DNA of 45,656 nucleotides from Solirubrobacteraceae bacterium (GCA_016462625.1 JAEMSV010000028.1:1-45656); one strand, 5' to 3'; shown: positions 1-8,811, counted from the stretch's first letter. Notes: generated by a model not told the origin, from the sequence alone. Made by a program: numbers and translations.

Positions 1-1
1 C

Positions 2-115
2 GACTCGGTGATCTCGGCCTACGAGCCGTTCTGCCGGGCCTTCGAGTGCTGGACCATCGAGCAGCTCGAGGAGTTCGTCAAGGCGCTCACGCAGCCCGTC
101 AACGGGCCGCGCTGA
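2..115 (+). CDS. C-terminal end of an unidentified protein (partial)
   Basis: The reading frame that starts at base 2 stays open to a TGA at 113-115 and gives the last 37 residues of a protein whose beginning lies left of the window. The visible part reads as two amphipathic helices, including WTIEQLEEFVKALTQPV. Codon use is strongly GC-rich in third positions, as in a real gene here. The fragment is too short to name. A helical C-terminus like this could belong to a MarR-type regulator or to many other families, so I assign no function. Confidence 0.5.
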   Translation, partial: DSVISAYEPFCRAFECWTIEQLEEFVKALTQPVNGPR

Positions 116-128
116 CGACGCTCCTGCG

Positions 129-338
129 TTACCGCTTGACGCTGACCTCAGTCACGTCGACGCCCTCGACGAACGCCACGTCGAGGTGACTGAGGTCCTC
201 GACCTGATGCTCGATCACGACGCCGGCCTCGCGGTCGCGCTGGCGCTGCTCCTTGCGCAGGATGCTCGCCTGGCGCTTCTCGCGCACCTTCGCCTCGCGG
301 TTCATCTTCGCGAACGTCGTCTTCTTCTTGCCAGCCAA
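129..338 (-). CDS. small highly basic protein of unknown function
   Basis: The open frame extends upstream to 461, but the likely start is the TTG at 338, because GGAGG lies 5 nt before it and the residues further upstream look like random GC-rich translation. The product is 69 residues. It opens with LAGKKKTTFAKMNREAKVRE, continues as a Lys/Arg/Gln-rich helix to about residue 40, and ends in a more acidic hydrophobic tail (VEDLSHLDVAFVEGVDVTEV). Short proteins starting with a KKKTTFAK-like stretch are common in actinobacterial genomes and, as far as I know, have no assigned role. The charge suggests nucleic-acid or ribosome contact, which is inference only. It lies downstream of the secreted protein gene but is separated from it by about 135 bp. 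Confidence 0.6.
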   Translation of the reverse strand: MAGKKKTTFAKMNREAKVREKRQASILRKEQRQRDREAGVVIEHQVEDLSHLDVAFVEGVDVTEVSVKR

Positions 339-474
339 GGTTGCCTCCGATCGCGCAAGCGAACCGCGGGCTGGAAAGCCGCGACGGCGATGCATGAGCG
401 TGGTTCTTTCGGTCGGCGGACGCACGACCTCGCCCAAGGAGGCTAGCCGCGTCTCCATCAAGCGCGCCGTGTGA

Positions 475-3336
475 CTAGATGATCGGCTTGAGCACCAGGC
501 TGGCGACCTTGGTGTAGGCGGTGGCCCTGGCGCCGCAGTAGCCGCGTTGGCGGATGCTGCGCAGCCTGCGGCCAGAGGTGGTCGTCGCGTCGATCCCGAT
601 CCGGTAGGTGACCCGGGTGCCGGTGGCGAGCCTGATGGTCGTGGAGCGCTTCGTGCCGGCGACGGTGCGCACGAGCTTGCCGTTGACGCGGATCGTGACG
701 CGCCTGAGCGTGTCGCTCCGGCGCGTGACCCACCGGAGGTGGAGCGTCCGGGTGGCCGGGCATGCCGAGACGGTGCTCGGGGGCTGCATGACCGTCGGCG
801 ACGGCGGTGCGATCGGGCTGGCCGCGGTGGTGACCAGGAGCGCGCCGCTGGCGATCCCCGCGCCGGTCGCGTTGACCCCGCGGACCCTGACGGAGTAGGT
901 CCGGCCGGGCGTGAGACCCTCGATGATCGCGGTCCGCGTGTCGTTGCCGGTGGCGGATGTGGCGACGGTCTGCCAGGTCCCGCCGTCGTCGAGGCTGACC
1001 TGGTAGCCGGTGCTGGGCCCGCCGGCGCTGGGGTCGGCCGGCGGCGTGAACGCCACCACCAAGGATGTCGACTGCGGTGCGGCGGCCAGCGTCGGCGGCG
1101 GCGAGGCGCTCGCGACCATCGTCACCGTCACGTTGCCGGTGGCTGTGGTGCCGTTGCTGTTGGTCACCAGGACCCCGAACGTGAACGTTCCGCTGGTCGT
1201 CGGCGTTCCGGTGACGGACCCGTCAGCCTGCAGCGTGACGCCGCTGGGAAAGGTCCCCGCGCCTGTGAGAGTGAACGTCAGCGGGGCGTTGGCGCCAGAG
1301 GCCGTGACCGACCGGGAATAGGGCGTGCCGACGGTCCCGTCCGACAGCGCGGAGGTCGTCAGCACGGGAGGCGTGGCGAACGTCGCCGTGACGGTCTGCG
1401 CCGCCGTCATGGGAACCTGGCACGTGAGACTGGTGGAGGCACAGGTGGCGCCGCTGATGCCGCTCCAGGAGCCGAAGACCGACGGGCTCGTCGGCGCCGC
1501 GGTCACGGTCACCTGTGCGTTCTCGGGGTACTGACCCGAGCAGTCGATGCCGCAGTCGATCTGTCCCTCGCCGGGCGGTCCGGCGACCACGCCGGCCGAC
1601 CCGTCGGGTGTGACCTTGTTGATCGTGAGCGCGTGGCGTGGTGCGGCGTAGGCGCCGATGTCGCATCCGCTGCCGGGGGTGGCCGCGCCCTGTTGGGCGC
1701 GGGTGATGCCGTTCTGGCCCGTCGCCGAGCACTTCGGGCCCACCCCGGGAGCCGCGGTGTTGCCCGCGCCGAGCAGCGGGCTGCCGAGCTGGGGGATCAT
1801 CGTCTCGGTATTGCCGCCGTTGGCGCCAAGCGCTCCGAGCAGCGGGCTGGTGCCCAGCGCGACGTTGTGGGTCGTGTTGTCCACGACGTACGCACAGCCG
1901 CCGCTCGCCCCGACCAGGTTGTAACTGGCGAAGTCGACCGTGGGGGTCCCGAAGGCGGTCCGGCAATCCAGCGCGCCGGACGGGTTGCCGTTCCCGGCGA
2001 TCACGGTGTTGTCGGCCGTGAAGTTCGTGGCGCCGACGAACGAGATGCCGCCGGAGGAGAACGTGTTGCCGACCTGGGTGTTCTGGTTGCCGGAGATCGT
2101 GACGTTGTTCATCGCGACCCGGGTTGCGCCCATGTTGACCCCGGCGGTGCCCGTCCGAGCCGCCGGCGACGCCGCACCGGCCGTGGCGATGTTGCCAGCG
2201 ATCGTCGAGTTGGAGATCGTGGTTGCGCTGGCCGAGCTGCCGTTGAGCTCCATGCCCCCACCGCTGCTCATGACCTGGTTGGCGGAGACCGTCGTGTTGG
2301 ACATCGTCAGCACGGCGCTGCTGCCGGCGGAATACACACCGCCGGCGTAGGAGACCAAAGAGCCCCCGGAGTTGCCGATCGCCTGGTTGCTGGTGATCGA
2401 CGAGTTCGTGAGCGTGAAGGCGGTGCCGTTGTGGTAGATGCCGCCACCTCCCGGCCCCAGGGTGCTGCCGGTATTCGGGCTGTTGGCCAGGTTCCCCGCG
2501 ACCGTGGAGTCGACGATCGTGAGCGCGCCTCCGAACGCCGTCGAGACACCACCGCCGTTGCTGGCGTTCGTGTTGTCGGTGCTGCGTGCCTCGTTGCCGC
2601 TGATCGTCGAGCCGGCGATCGAGACCGAAGCGGCCCCGCCCCCGGCGCCGACGCCGCCACCGAAACCCCGACCGGTGGTTCCGGACCCGTCGCCGGTGTT
2701 GGCACCGGAGATGTTGTCTTCGATCGTCGAGTAGGTGATCGTGACGGTGCCCGTCGCGCCGCCGCTGTTGGCGACGCCGACGCCACCTCCAAACGATGCC
2801 GCGGTCGTGCCGCTGGCCACCCGGTTCCCAATGACGCGCGTGGACTCGAGCGTGAGGCCCGTGTTCGCGACTACGAGCACGCCGCCGCCAGAGCCGTTGG
2901 CGCCTGCCACCTTGTCGCCGCCCCGGATCGTGAGGTCCTTCAACGTCACGGCCGTCGCACCGGTCGCGAGCGTGAACACGCGCTGATTGACGAGCCCGTA
3001 GTTCGTCGCGCTCCCGACGGTCAGCTGCGACATGCCGGGCCCCGCGATGGTCACGGGGGCGGAGAACGCCGGCAGTTCGGTGGCGTCGCCGGTACTGAGA
3101 TCGATCACGCCCCCGACCGAGAAGTCGATCGTGTCTATTCCCGAACCTGCGCCGCAGCCGCCGACGGCCGCGTCGGTATTTGCCGCCGTGATCGCATTGG
3201 GCAGCGTGCAGGCACCGCCCAGCGACACGTTTGCTGTTGAGTCGACCGTGATCACCGCGCCAAGGGCGACCTCGGCGCTGATCATGCCGAATGCCGCGAT
3301 CGCGGCAACAGCGGCGATCATGCCTTGCAGCCTCAT
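475..3336 (-). CDS. large secreted beta-helix protein with Ig-like and fibronectin III domains
   Basis: The product is 953 residues. The ATG at 3336 has GAGGAG 5 nt upstream and is followed directly by a signal peptide (MRLQGMIAAVAAIAAFGMIS, cleavage near residue 27). Residues about 40-60 carry ACTLPNAITAAN, a version of the CSLREAI-type motif that opens many secreted beta-helix proteins. Residues about 130-560 are repeated Ser/Thr/Asn/Gly-rich rungs (forms such as NSTIAGN and STISGNEA), typical of a right-handed parallel beta-helix. Then come a Cys-containing bacterial repeat domain (about 568-650), a putative Ig-like domain with VGTPYS...GTPTTSGTF (655-740), an FN3 domain (745-835) and a basic C-terminal domain (855-953). 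There is no LPXTG or C-terminal membrane anchor. The role is probably surface or extracellular binding; the ligand is unknown. Confidence 0.85.
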   Translation of the reverse strand: MRLQGMIAAVAAIAAFGMISAEVALGAVITVDSTANVSLGGACTLPNAITAANTDAAVGGCGAGSGIDTIDFSVGGVIDLSTGDATELPAFSAPVTIAGPGMSQLTVGSATNYGLVNQRVFTLATGATAVTLKDLTIRGGDKVAGANGSGGGVLVVANTGLTLESTRVIGNRVASGTTAASFGGGVGVANSGGATGTVTITYSTIEDNISGANTGDGSGTTGRGFGGGVGAGGGAASVSIAGSTISGNEARSTDNTNASNGGGVSTAFGGALTIVDSTVAGNLANSPNTGSTLGPGGGGIYHNGTAFTLTNSSITSNQAIGNSGGSLVSYAGGVYSAGSSAVLTMSNTTVSANQVMSSGGGMELNGSSASATTISNSTIAGNIATAGAASPAARTGTAGVNMGATRVAMNNVTISGNQNTQVGNTFSSGGISFVGATNFTADNTVIAGNGNPSGALDCRTAFGTPTVDFASYNLVGASGGCAYVVDNTTHNVALGTSPLLGALGANGGNTETMIPQLGSPLLGAGNTAAPGVGPKCSATGQNGITRAQQGAATPGSGCDIGAYAAPRHALTINKVTPDGSAGVVAGPPGEGQIDCGIDCSGQYPENAQVTVTAAPTSPSVFGSWSGISGATCASTSLTCQVPMTAAQTVTATFATPPVLTTSALSDGTVGTPYSRSVTASGANAPLTFTLTGAGTFPSGVTLQADGSVTGTPTTSGTFTFGVLVTNSNGTTATGNVTVTMVASASPPPTLAAAPQSTSLVVAFTPPADPSAGGPSTGYQVSLDDGGTWQTVATSATGNDTRTAIIEGLTPGRTYSVRVRGVNATGAGIASGALLVTTAASPIAPPSPTVMQPPSTVSACPATRTLHLRWVTRRSDTLRRVTIRVNGKLVRTVAGTKRSTTIRLATGTRVTYRIGIDATTTSGRRLRSIRQRGYCGARATAYTKVASLVLKPII

Positions 3337-3424
3337 GGCTACTCCTCGTGGAGGACGCGCGTCTCGCGCCGGTATCGTCGCCCCCAAGCGCCTACGTGGC
3401 AGACGCGACCGTGGGGTGCGCTCG

Positions 3425-3504
3425 CAGTGCACCCTGCTACGCCGCTCAGATCGTGAGCAGCATCTCGCCGAGGCGCCGAACTGCGCGCCTTCGAGGGTGC
3501 ACTG
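3425..3504. repeat. 11-bp perfect inverted repeat with 58-bp spacer
   Basis: CAGTGCACCCT at 3425-3435 is exactly repeated in inverted orientation (AGGGTGCACTG) at 3494-3504. The pair lies in the 176-bp gap between the end of the reductase gene and the start of the secreted-protein gene. It could be a paired operator or the ends of a decayed small element. No terminator-like U-tract follows. Confidence 0.4.
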
Positions 3505-3512
3505 AGGTCAGC

Positions 3513-4112
3513 CTACTCCTGTGCTCGTCGGCGAGCGCCGGGGCGGCCCGCGCTGACGCGCCGGTAGCGCTCGTAGACCACCCGGTCGTCGAACGCCCGG
3601 GTCTCAATCAGGTCCAGGGCGACGTCCTCGGTGACCGGCGGCAGGTACGGCGTGCCGCCACCGACGACGACGGGGTACCGGAAGATGCGCAGCTCGTCGA
3701 CGACGCCGAGCTCGATCGCCCCGGCGGCCAGGCCGGCGCCGCCGATCTCGACGTCCCTGTCGGTCGCTTCGAGCACTGCGGTGATCTCCTCGGCCAGGGA
3801 CCGCTCGGCGAGCCTGGCGTTGCCCTCGACGTGGGTGAGCGTCCGGCTGAAGACCACCTTCGGGAGCGCGCACCAGACGTCGGCGAACGCCGTCCGGAGC
3901 TCGTCGGAGCGGATCGACGGATCCGTCTCCCACACCAGCATCGCCTCGTACAGCCTGCGGCCGAGGAGATACCCGCCGAGCTCGCGGACGCGCTCGAGGT
4001 GGAAGGCGAACAGCTCGTCACTGGGAGGTGTCCAGCCGAACGAGCCTTCGCGATCGGCGATGAAGCCATCCACCGAAACGCCCATCGCATAGAGCAGCGA
4101 CCCTCTCCCCAC
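3513..4112 (-). CDS. RibD C-terminal / dihydrofolate-reductase-like family protein
   Basis: The product is 199 residues from the GTG at 4112. The first strand and loop (LLYAMGVSVDGFIADREG) and the C-terminal DDRVVYERYRR are typical of the stand-alone RibD-C/DHFR-like family, as are YLLGRRLYEAM (about 50), KVVFSRTL (about 92), VEIGGAGLAAGAIELGVVDE (about 125) and VVVGGGTPYLP. These are NAD(P)H-binding reductase folds of mostly unknown substrate. The GTG is preferred to the ATG at 4085 because the family begins at the LLYAMGVS strand and because a -10-like TAATCT ends 4 nt upstream, which suggests a leaderless start. The gene diverges from the FAD monooxygenase across a shared palindrome, so the two may act on or be induced by the same compound. 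It is neither true DHFR nor true RibD. Confidence 0.8.
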   Translation of the reverse strand: MGRGSLLYAMGVSVDGFIADREGSFGWTPPSDELFAFHLERVRELGGYLLGRRLYEAMLVWETDPSIRSDELRTAFADVWCALPKVVFSRTLTHVEGNARLAERSLAEEITAVLEATDRDVEIGGAGLAAGAIELGVVDELRIFRYPVVVGGGTPYLPPVTEDVALDLIETRAFDDRVVYERYRRVSAGRPGARRRAQE

Positions 4113-4116
4113 CTCC

Positions 4117-4147
4117 AGATTAAGCCACACAGGGGGGCTTGAAACAA
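4117..4147 (-). promoter_or_regulatory. putative promoter of the RibD-like gene
   Basis: On the minus strand TTGTTT (4147-4142) and TAATCT (4122-4117) are 19 nt apart, or 18 nt if TTAATC is taken as the -10. The -10 ends 4-5 nt before the GTG start, so the transcript would begin at or next to the start codon. The -35 lies inside the palindrome at 4133-4153. Confidence 0.45.
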
Positions 4148-4153
4148 GCCCCC
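4133..4153. promoter_or_regulatory. 21-bp palindromic operator candidate between divergent genes
   Basis: GGGGGCTTG-AAA-CAAGCCCCC is a perfect inverted repeat with 9-bp arms and a 3-bp centre. It lies midway between the divergent starts at 4112 and 4177 and overlaps the -35 hexamers of both candidate promoters. A dimeric repressor bound here would shut both genes. A MarR or TetR protein would be the usual kind of ligand-sensing partner for such enzymes, but none is encoded beside it. Confidence 0.6.
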
Positions 4154-4168
4154 AGGGGTGCCCATACT
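4139..4168 (+). promoter_or_regulatory. putative leaderless promoter of the FAD monooxygenase
   Basis: TTGAAA (4139-4144) and CATACT (4163-4168) are separated by 18 nt. Only 8 nt lie between the -10 and the ATG at 4177, and no ribosome binding site is present, so transcription should start at the ATG. Confidence 0.55.
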
Positions 4169-4176
4169 CGCCGGCC

Positions 4177-5640
4177 ATGGAACACGAAGTGGTGGTCACA
4201 GGCGGCGGTCCGACGGGGATGATGCTGGCCGGGGAGCTCGCGCTGGCGGGCATCGATGTGGGGATTCTCGAGCGGCGCGAGACCCGGCAGCTCGACGGCT
4301 CGCGGGCCGGCGGACTGCACGCGCGGACGATCGAGGTCCTCGACCAGCGCGGCATCGGCGAGCGCTTCGTCTCGCAGGGGACCACCGTGCAGGTCACGGG
4401 GTTCGCGGGCGTGACGCTGGACATCAGCGACTTCCCCACCCGGCGCCCGTACGGGCTCGGACTGTGGCAGACCCACATCGAGCGCATCCTCGCCGAGTGG
4501 ATCGACGAGCTGCCGGTGACCGTCCACCCGGGGCGGGAGGCGACCGGCCTGGTGCAGGACGACGACGGTGTCGACATCGAGCTCGCGAGCGGCGAGCGGG
4601 TGCGCGCGCAGTACGTCGTCGGCTGTGACGGCGGGCGCAGCGTGATCCGCCGGGCCGCCGGCATCGCGTTCGAGGGCGCCGACCCGACGGTCAGCAGCCT
4701 CATCGCCGAGGTCGAGATGGCCGAGGAGCCGGAATTCGGCATGCGCCGCGACGCGCGCGGGCTGCACGGCATGGGCCGACTGGACGACGGACCGGTGCGA
4801 GTGGTCGTGCGCGAGCAGCGCCTCGACCGCACCGCGGAGCCGACGCTCGAGGAGCTCAGCGCGGCGCTGAACGAGGTCTACGGCACCGACTACGGGGTCC
4901 ACGGCCCCCGGTGGATCTCCCGGTTCACGGACGCGGCGCGGCAGGCCGCCGCCTACCGCGACCGGCGGGTGCTGCTCGCAGGGGACGCGGCGCACGTGCA
5001 CTCCCCGGTCGGCGGGCAGGGGCTGAACACCGGCGTGCAGGACGCGGTGAACCTCGGCTGGAAGCTCGCCCAGGTCGTGCGCGGGACTGCTTCGGAGCAG
5101 CTGCTCGACAGCTACCACGCCGAACGGCACCCGGTGGCGGCGCGCGTCCTGGAGATGACCCTGGCCCAGACCGCGCTCATGCCCGCCGACGACCGGACCG
5201 ACGCCCTGCGTGGGGTCGTGGGCGGCCTGATGGAGCTCGACGAGCCGCGCCGGCGGATCGCGGGGGAGCTCTCCGGGCTCGACATCCGCTACGACCTCGG
5301 AGAAGGGCACCCGCTGCTCGGGCGGCGCATCCCCGATCTCGACCTCATCACCGCCGACGGCCCGACGCGGGTCTACCCCCTGCTGCACGATGCGCGGCCG
5401 GTGCTGCTGCACCTCGGTGGGCAGGGCGCCATCGACATCGCGCCCTGGGCCGACCGGGTCCGGCTCGTCGACGCCGAGTGCGACGGGCCGTGGGAGCTCC
5501 CGGTCGTCGGTCCCGTTCCGGCCCCCGCGGCCGTCGTGATCCGGCCCGACGGGTACGTGGCCTGGGCGGGCGACGACGCCGGGGCGGTTGCCCTCCCCGA
5601 CGCGCTGACGACCTGGTTCGGCCCGCCGGCCGGCGCGTAG
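4177..5640 (+). CDS. FAD-dependent aromatic monooxygenase (class A, Rox/PheA-like)
   Basis: The product is 487 residues. It has the three flavin motifs of class A hydroxylases: the Rossmann GGGPTG at residues 9-14, the CDGGRS dual-nucleotide motif near 150, and the GD motif AGDAAHVHSPVGGQGLNTG starting at 268 (G269-D270). A thioredoxin-like C-terminal region without cysteines follows from about 385 to 487. These enzymes use NAD(P)H and O2 to hydroxylate aromatic rings. This branch includes rifampicin monooxygenase and polyketide tailoring hydroxylases, so the substrate cannot be fixed from sequence. The ATG at 4177 is the only plausible start and appears leaderless. The gene shares a divergent palindromic promoter with the RibD-like reductase, and its stop codon abuts the stop codon of the next gene. 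Confidence 0.9.
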   Translation: MEHEVVVTGGGPTGMMLAGELALAGIDVGILERRETRQLDGSRAGGLHARTIEVLDQRGIGERFVSQGTTVQVTGFAGVTLDISDFPTRRPYGLGLWQTHIERILAEWIDELPVTVHPGREATGLVQDDDGVDIELASGERVRAQYVVGCDGGRSVIRRAAGIAFEGADPTVSSLIAEVEMAEEPEFGMRRDARGLHGMGRLDDGPVRVVVREQRLDRTAEPTLEELSAALNEVYGTDYGVHGPRWISRFTDAARQAAAYRDRRVLLAGDAAHVHSPVGGQGLNTGVQDAVNLGWKLAQVVRGTASEQLLDSYHAERHPVAARVLEMTLAQTALMPADDRTDALRGVVGGLMELDEPRRRIAGELSGLDIRYDLGEGHPLLGRRIPDLDLITADGPTRVYPLLHDARPVLLHLGGQGAIDIAPWADRVRLVDAECDGPWELPVVGPVPAPAAVVIRPDGYVAWAGDDAGAVALPDALTTWFGPPAGA

Positions 5641-5648
5641 CTACGCGC
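5633..5648. other. 16-bp perfect palindrome formed by two abutting stop codons
   Basis: GCGCGTAG|CTACGCGC reads the same on both strands. Its centre is the junction between the TAG of the monooxygenase (5638-5640) and the TAG of the c-di-GMP gene on the other strand (5641-5643). No longer terminator hairpin or U-tract is present at this tail-to-tail junction. Confidence 0.5.
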
Positions 5649-8600
5649 GTCCGGGCGCGCCGCGAAGGATCTCGTCGAGCGGCGCGGGCTTGCCCACGTG
5701 GTAGCCCTGCGCCATGTCGACGCCCTCGCGGCGGAGGAGCTCGAGCGTCTCGGCGTCCTCGACGAACTCGGCGATCGTGCGCTTGCCCAGACCCTTGGCG
5801 ATGCGGACGAGCCCGGCGATGATCACCTGGTCGGTCGGGGTCGACGCGCAGTTGCGGACGAACTCGCCGTCGATCTTCAGGAAGTCGCAGGGCAGGTGCT
5901 TCAGGTAGTAGAAGGACCCGAACCCCGCGCCGAAGTCGTCGAGCGCGAAGCGACAGCCGAGCTCGCCGAGCCGCTCCGCGAACGCGCGCGCATCCGGGAC
6001 GTTGGCGACCGCCGCCGTTTCCGTGATCTCGAAGATCACGCGCTTCGGGTCCACCTCGGTCTCCCGGAGCTGGCGCTCGATGATCTCGAGCATCCGCGGC
6101 GACCCGATCGACACGCCCGAGAGGTTGACCTCGAAGATGAGGTCGCGATCCGTGTGCTCGGCCAGCGCGCGCATCGCGCGGCAGACGACCCACTCGTCGA
6201 TCTCTCCGATGAGGCCGAACCGCTCGGCGATGTCGAGGAACGCCGCGGGCGGGATCAGCTCCCCGTCGTCGCCGACCATCCGCAGCAGCAGCTCGTGATG
6301 GACGATCCGATCGTCCTCCAGGGACATGATCGGCTGGGCCACGAGGACGAGCCGGTCCTGATCCAGCGCCGTCCGGATCCGCTCCAGCCACGTCAGCCGC
6401 GCCTTGGTCCGGCTGTGCGAGGTCGCGCTCCCGGCCCGGAACAGCGCGAAGCTGTTGCGCCCCGCCTCCTTGGCGTCGTACATCGCGAGGTCGGCGTCGA
6501 TGAGCGCCTGCTCGCCGGTCTCCTGCACCGGATCGAGCAACGTGACGCCGACGCTGGCCGTCACGCTGTGGGGCCGCTGCCCGGCCAGCACGCTCCCCTG
6601 CGCCCGGATCTCCTCGACGAGCTTCTCGGCCACGTCGACGGCCTCTTCTTCCTCAGCGCGCGGGAGCAGCACCGCGAACTCGTCGCCGCCGAGGCGGGCG
6701 ATGATGTCGCTCTCGCGCAGCAGCTCGCGCAGGATCCGCGCCGCGTTCACGATCACCGCGTCGCCGGAGTTGTGGCCGAGGGTGTCGTTGATCGCCTTGA
6801 AGTGGTCGAGGTCCAAGACCAGCAGCGCGCCCTGGGCTCCGTAGCGCCGGACGTGGGCGAGCTGGTTGTCGAGCGCCCGCTCGAACGCGCGACGATTCGC
6901 CAGCCCGGTCAGCGGGTCGTGGTCGGCCATGTGCTGGAGCCGCGCCTCGAACCGGCGCCGGTCGGTGACGTCGAGGATCTGGCTGAGGAGCATCTCCGGC
7001 CGGCCGTCGGAGCCCGCCAGCACGGTGGAGTGGATCTCGAGCCAGACCGTATGACCCGCGGCGTGCACCGCGCGGGTCTCTGTGCTGACGCGCACGCGCT
7101 CGCCGGAGATCTGATCGCGCAGCGTGTCGGAAAGCGTCGAGACGTCGTCGGGATGCGCCAGGCTCGTGAAGCTCCGTCCGCGGAGGTCCTCCGGCGTGAA
7201 TCCGACGAGCTCGCACAGCGCGCGGTTGACCTCGATGAACCGTCCCTGCATGTCGACGAGGGACATGCCGACGGGCGCGTCGTCGAACGCCTGCTGGAAG
7301 CGGGCCTCCGCCTCGGCGCGCCCCGCCTGGGCACGCTCCAGGCCCGAGACGTCCGTCGCGACCAGCAGCGCCTCCCGGCCGACGGCCACGGGCACCGTCT
7401 GCACCCACAGCCGCCGTTCGCCGTCGCGCAGGTCGAAGCTCTGGACGGCGCCGTCGAGCGCGGCGCGCATCGGCGGCTCCACGGAGGCCGCGGCGGCCTC
7501 GTCCATGAGTTCGCGCGGGGTCCGGCCGACGAGCTGACCCGACGTCCACCCGGACATGGGGATCAGTCCCCCCGCGGCGGTCGTGACGCGCAGGTCGCGG
7601 TCGTAGCGCAGCACGGCGATGTCCGGAAGATGCCCCAGCAGCGCCTGGTTGGCGGCCTGGTCGGCGGCCTGGGTTCTCCGGGCCTCCCGCAGCTCGCGTG
7701 AGCGCAGCTGCGCGACCTGGTGTGAGCGCCCTTCGGAGATCAGCATCTGGCGCAGCAGCAGGGCGACCAGCAGCGTCACGATCAGCCCGATGGCCACCAG
7801 CGCCACTGCGAGCGAGATCGTGTCGCGCTCTGGCGGTGAGACCTCCAGCGACCACGGCTGGCCGGCGATCGAGAGCGACGTGCGCACGGGGTCCGCCTGC
7901 AGATCGCCCGCGACCACGAGGGTGTGCCCACCCTGACTGACCCGGATCCCGCCGTCTCCGACGACTGGACGCAGCTCGAGCGCGAGCTGGCGCTCATCGA
8001 GGGTGCCGCCGACCCAGCCCTCCAGCGCCCGCAGGCGCTCGGCGGTGGTGACCGGAGAGACGCCCCTGCGGTACCTGGGGCTGTACACCACGATGCCGGC
8101 CCGCCCGCTGTCGGCGAGGGTGATGACTCCGGTGCCCGCCGCATTGCCCGAGCGCGCCGCGCGCCGGAGCGCCTCCCCGCGCGCCGGCTCGGAGTAGACG
8201 TTGGCGCCGCGCAGCGACTGCGTGGTCGAGCGCGAAGCCAGTGCGGTCAGGACCGCGTACTGCGGTGCGTCCGGAGCGGGCTCGGCCCGGCCGGTCTCGA
8301 GATCCCAGATCGGACGCCCGATCCGCTCCTCGAACGCGGGCCGCTCCGCGCTCGACACGTGCTCGACCACCGACAGCGCCGAGACCGCGCCGCTCTCCAG
8401 CGACGGATCCGCGAACGCGAAGAACTCCCGCGCGGTGACGTTCTGGCTCGCCCGGTAGAGCCCGGCGAGATCGCGCACCGTGTCCTGCAGACGCGCCGTC
8501 GCGACGCGCACGACGGCGATGCCCTGGGAGGCGGCGTTTTCGCGCCGCTCGCGCTCGCGGTCATCGTCGATGCGCTGCCCGATGATCGCGACGACCACGG

Positions 8601-8718
8601 TGGCGACGATCAGCCCGACGACGAGGACGATCGCACCGGTCCGGCGGCCCGCCGTCCGATCACGCGCATCGTCGTCGCGGGGTCCCTCCGCGATGGGGTT
8701 GGTGGCTCCGTCTGGCAT
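5641..8718 (-). CDS. membrane CHASE-PAS-PAS-GGDEF-EAL c-di-GMP protein
   Basis: The product is 1025 residues from the ATG at 8718; a TTG at 8754 would add 12, and neither has a clear ribosome binding site. Order: a transmembrane segment near residues 29-50, a CHASE-like extracellular sensor of about 230 residues, a second transmembrane segment near 305-328, two PAS domains (the second with a FIEVNRALCELVGFTPEDL signature), then GGDEF and EAL. The GGDEF motif is intact at 677-681, with an RESD inhibitory site five residues before it. In the EAL domain the signature is ELL (Glu809), and the other metal/catalytic stretches (EVNLSG, EITETA, DDFGAGFGS, LKIDGEFV, AEFVED, QGY) are present, so both cyclase and phosphodiesterase activities are possible. 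It probably turns an extracellular signal into a change in c-di-GMP. It diverges from the TPP riboswitch operon. Confidence 0.9.
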   Translation of the reverse strand: MPDGATNPIAEGPRDDDARDRTAGRRTGAIVLVVGLIVATVVVAIIGQRIDDDRERERRENAASQGIAVVRVATARLQDTVRDLAGLYRASQNVTAREFFAFADPSLESGAVSALSVVEHVSSAERPAFEERIGRPIWDLETGRAEPAPDAPQYAVLTALASRSTTQSLRGANVYSEPARGEALRRAARSGNAAGTGVITLADSGRAGIVVYSPRYRRGVSPVTTAERLRALEGWVGGTLDERQLALELRPVVGDGGIRVSQGGHTLVVAGDLQADPVRTSLSIAGQPWSLEVSPPERDTISLAVALVAIGLIVTLLVALLLRQMLISEGRSHQVAQLRSRELREARRTQAADQAANQALLGHLPDIAVLRYDRDLRVTTAAGGLIPMSGWTSGQLVGRTPRELMDEAAAASVEPPMRAALDGAVQSFDLRDGERRLWVQTVPVAVGREALLVATDVSGLERAQAGRAEAEARFQQAFDDAPVGMSLVDMQGRFIEVNRALCELVGFTPEDLRGRSFTSLAHPDDVSTLSDTLRDQISGERVRVSTETRAVHAAGHTVWLEIHSTVLAGSDGRPEMLLSQILDVTDRRRFEARLQHMADHDPLTGLANRRAFERALDNQLAHVRRYGAQGALLVLDLDHFKAINDTLGHNSGDAVIVNAARILRELLRESDIIARLGGDEFAVLLPRAEEEEAVDVAEKLVEEIRAQGSVLAGQRPHSVTASVGVTLLDPVQETGEQALIDADLAMYDAKEAGRNSFALFRAGSATSHSRTKARLTWLERIRTALDQDRLVLVAQPIMSLEDDRIVHHELLLRMVGDDGELIPPAAFLDIAERFGLIGEIDEWVVCRAMRALAEHTDRDLIFEVNLSGVSIGSPRMLEIIERQLRETEVDPKRVIFEITETAAVANVPDARAFAERLGELGCRFALDDFGAGFGSFYYLKHLPCDFLKIDGEFVRNCASTPTDQVIIAGLVRIAKGLGKRTIAEFVEDAETLELLRREGVDMAQGYHVGKPAPLDEILRGAPGRA

Positions 8719-8811
8719 CGGCAACGCGATCGGCTCGGCGCCTGATCGTGGCAAAACGTACTACCACGGCGTGGGGGATGGCGCGGGTCCGGCGGCTGTA
8801 GGATCCGGGCA

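Noticed and set aside
547..3240. 897-residue open frame on the plus strand opposite the secreted beta-helix protein
   Set aside because: It is an antisense shadow of a GC-rich gene: Arg/Gly/Ala-biased, with no domain or start signal. The minus-strand protein has a signal peptide and clear repeats.
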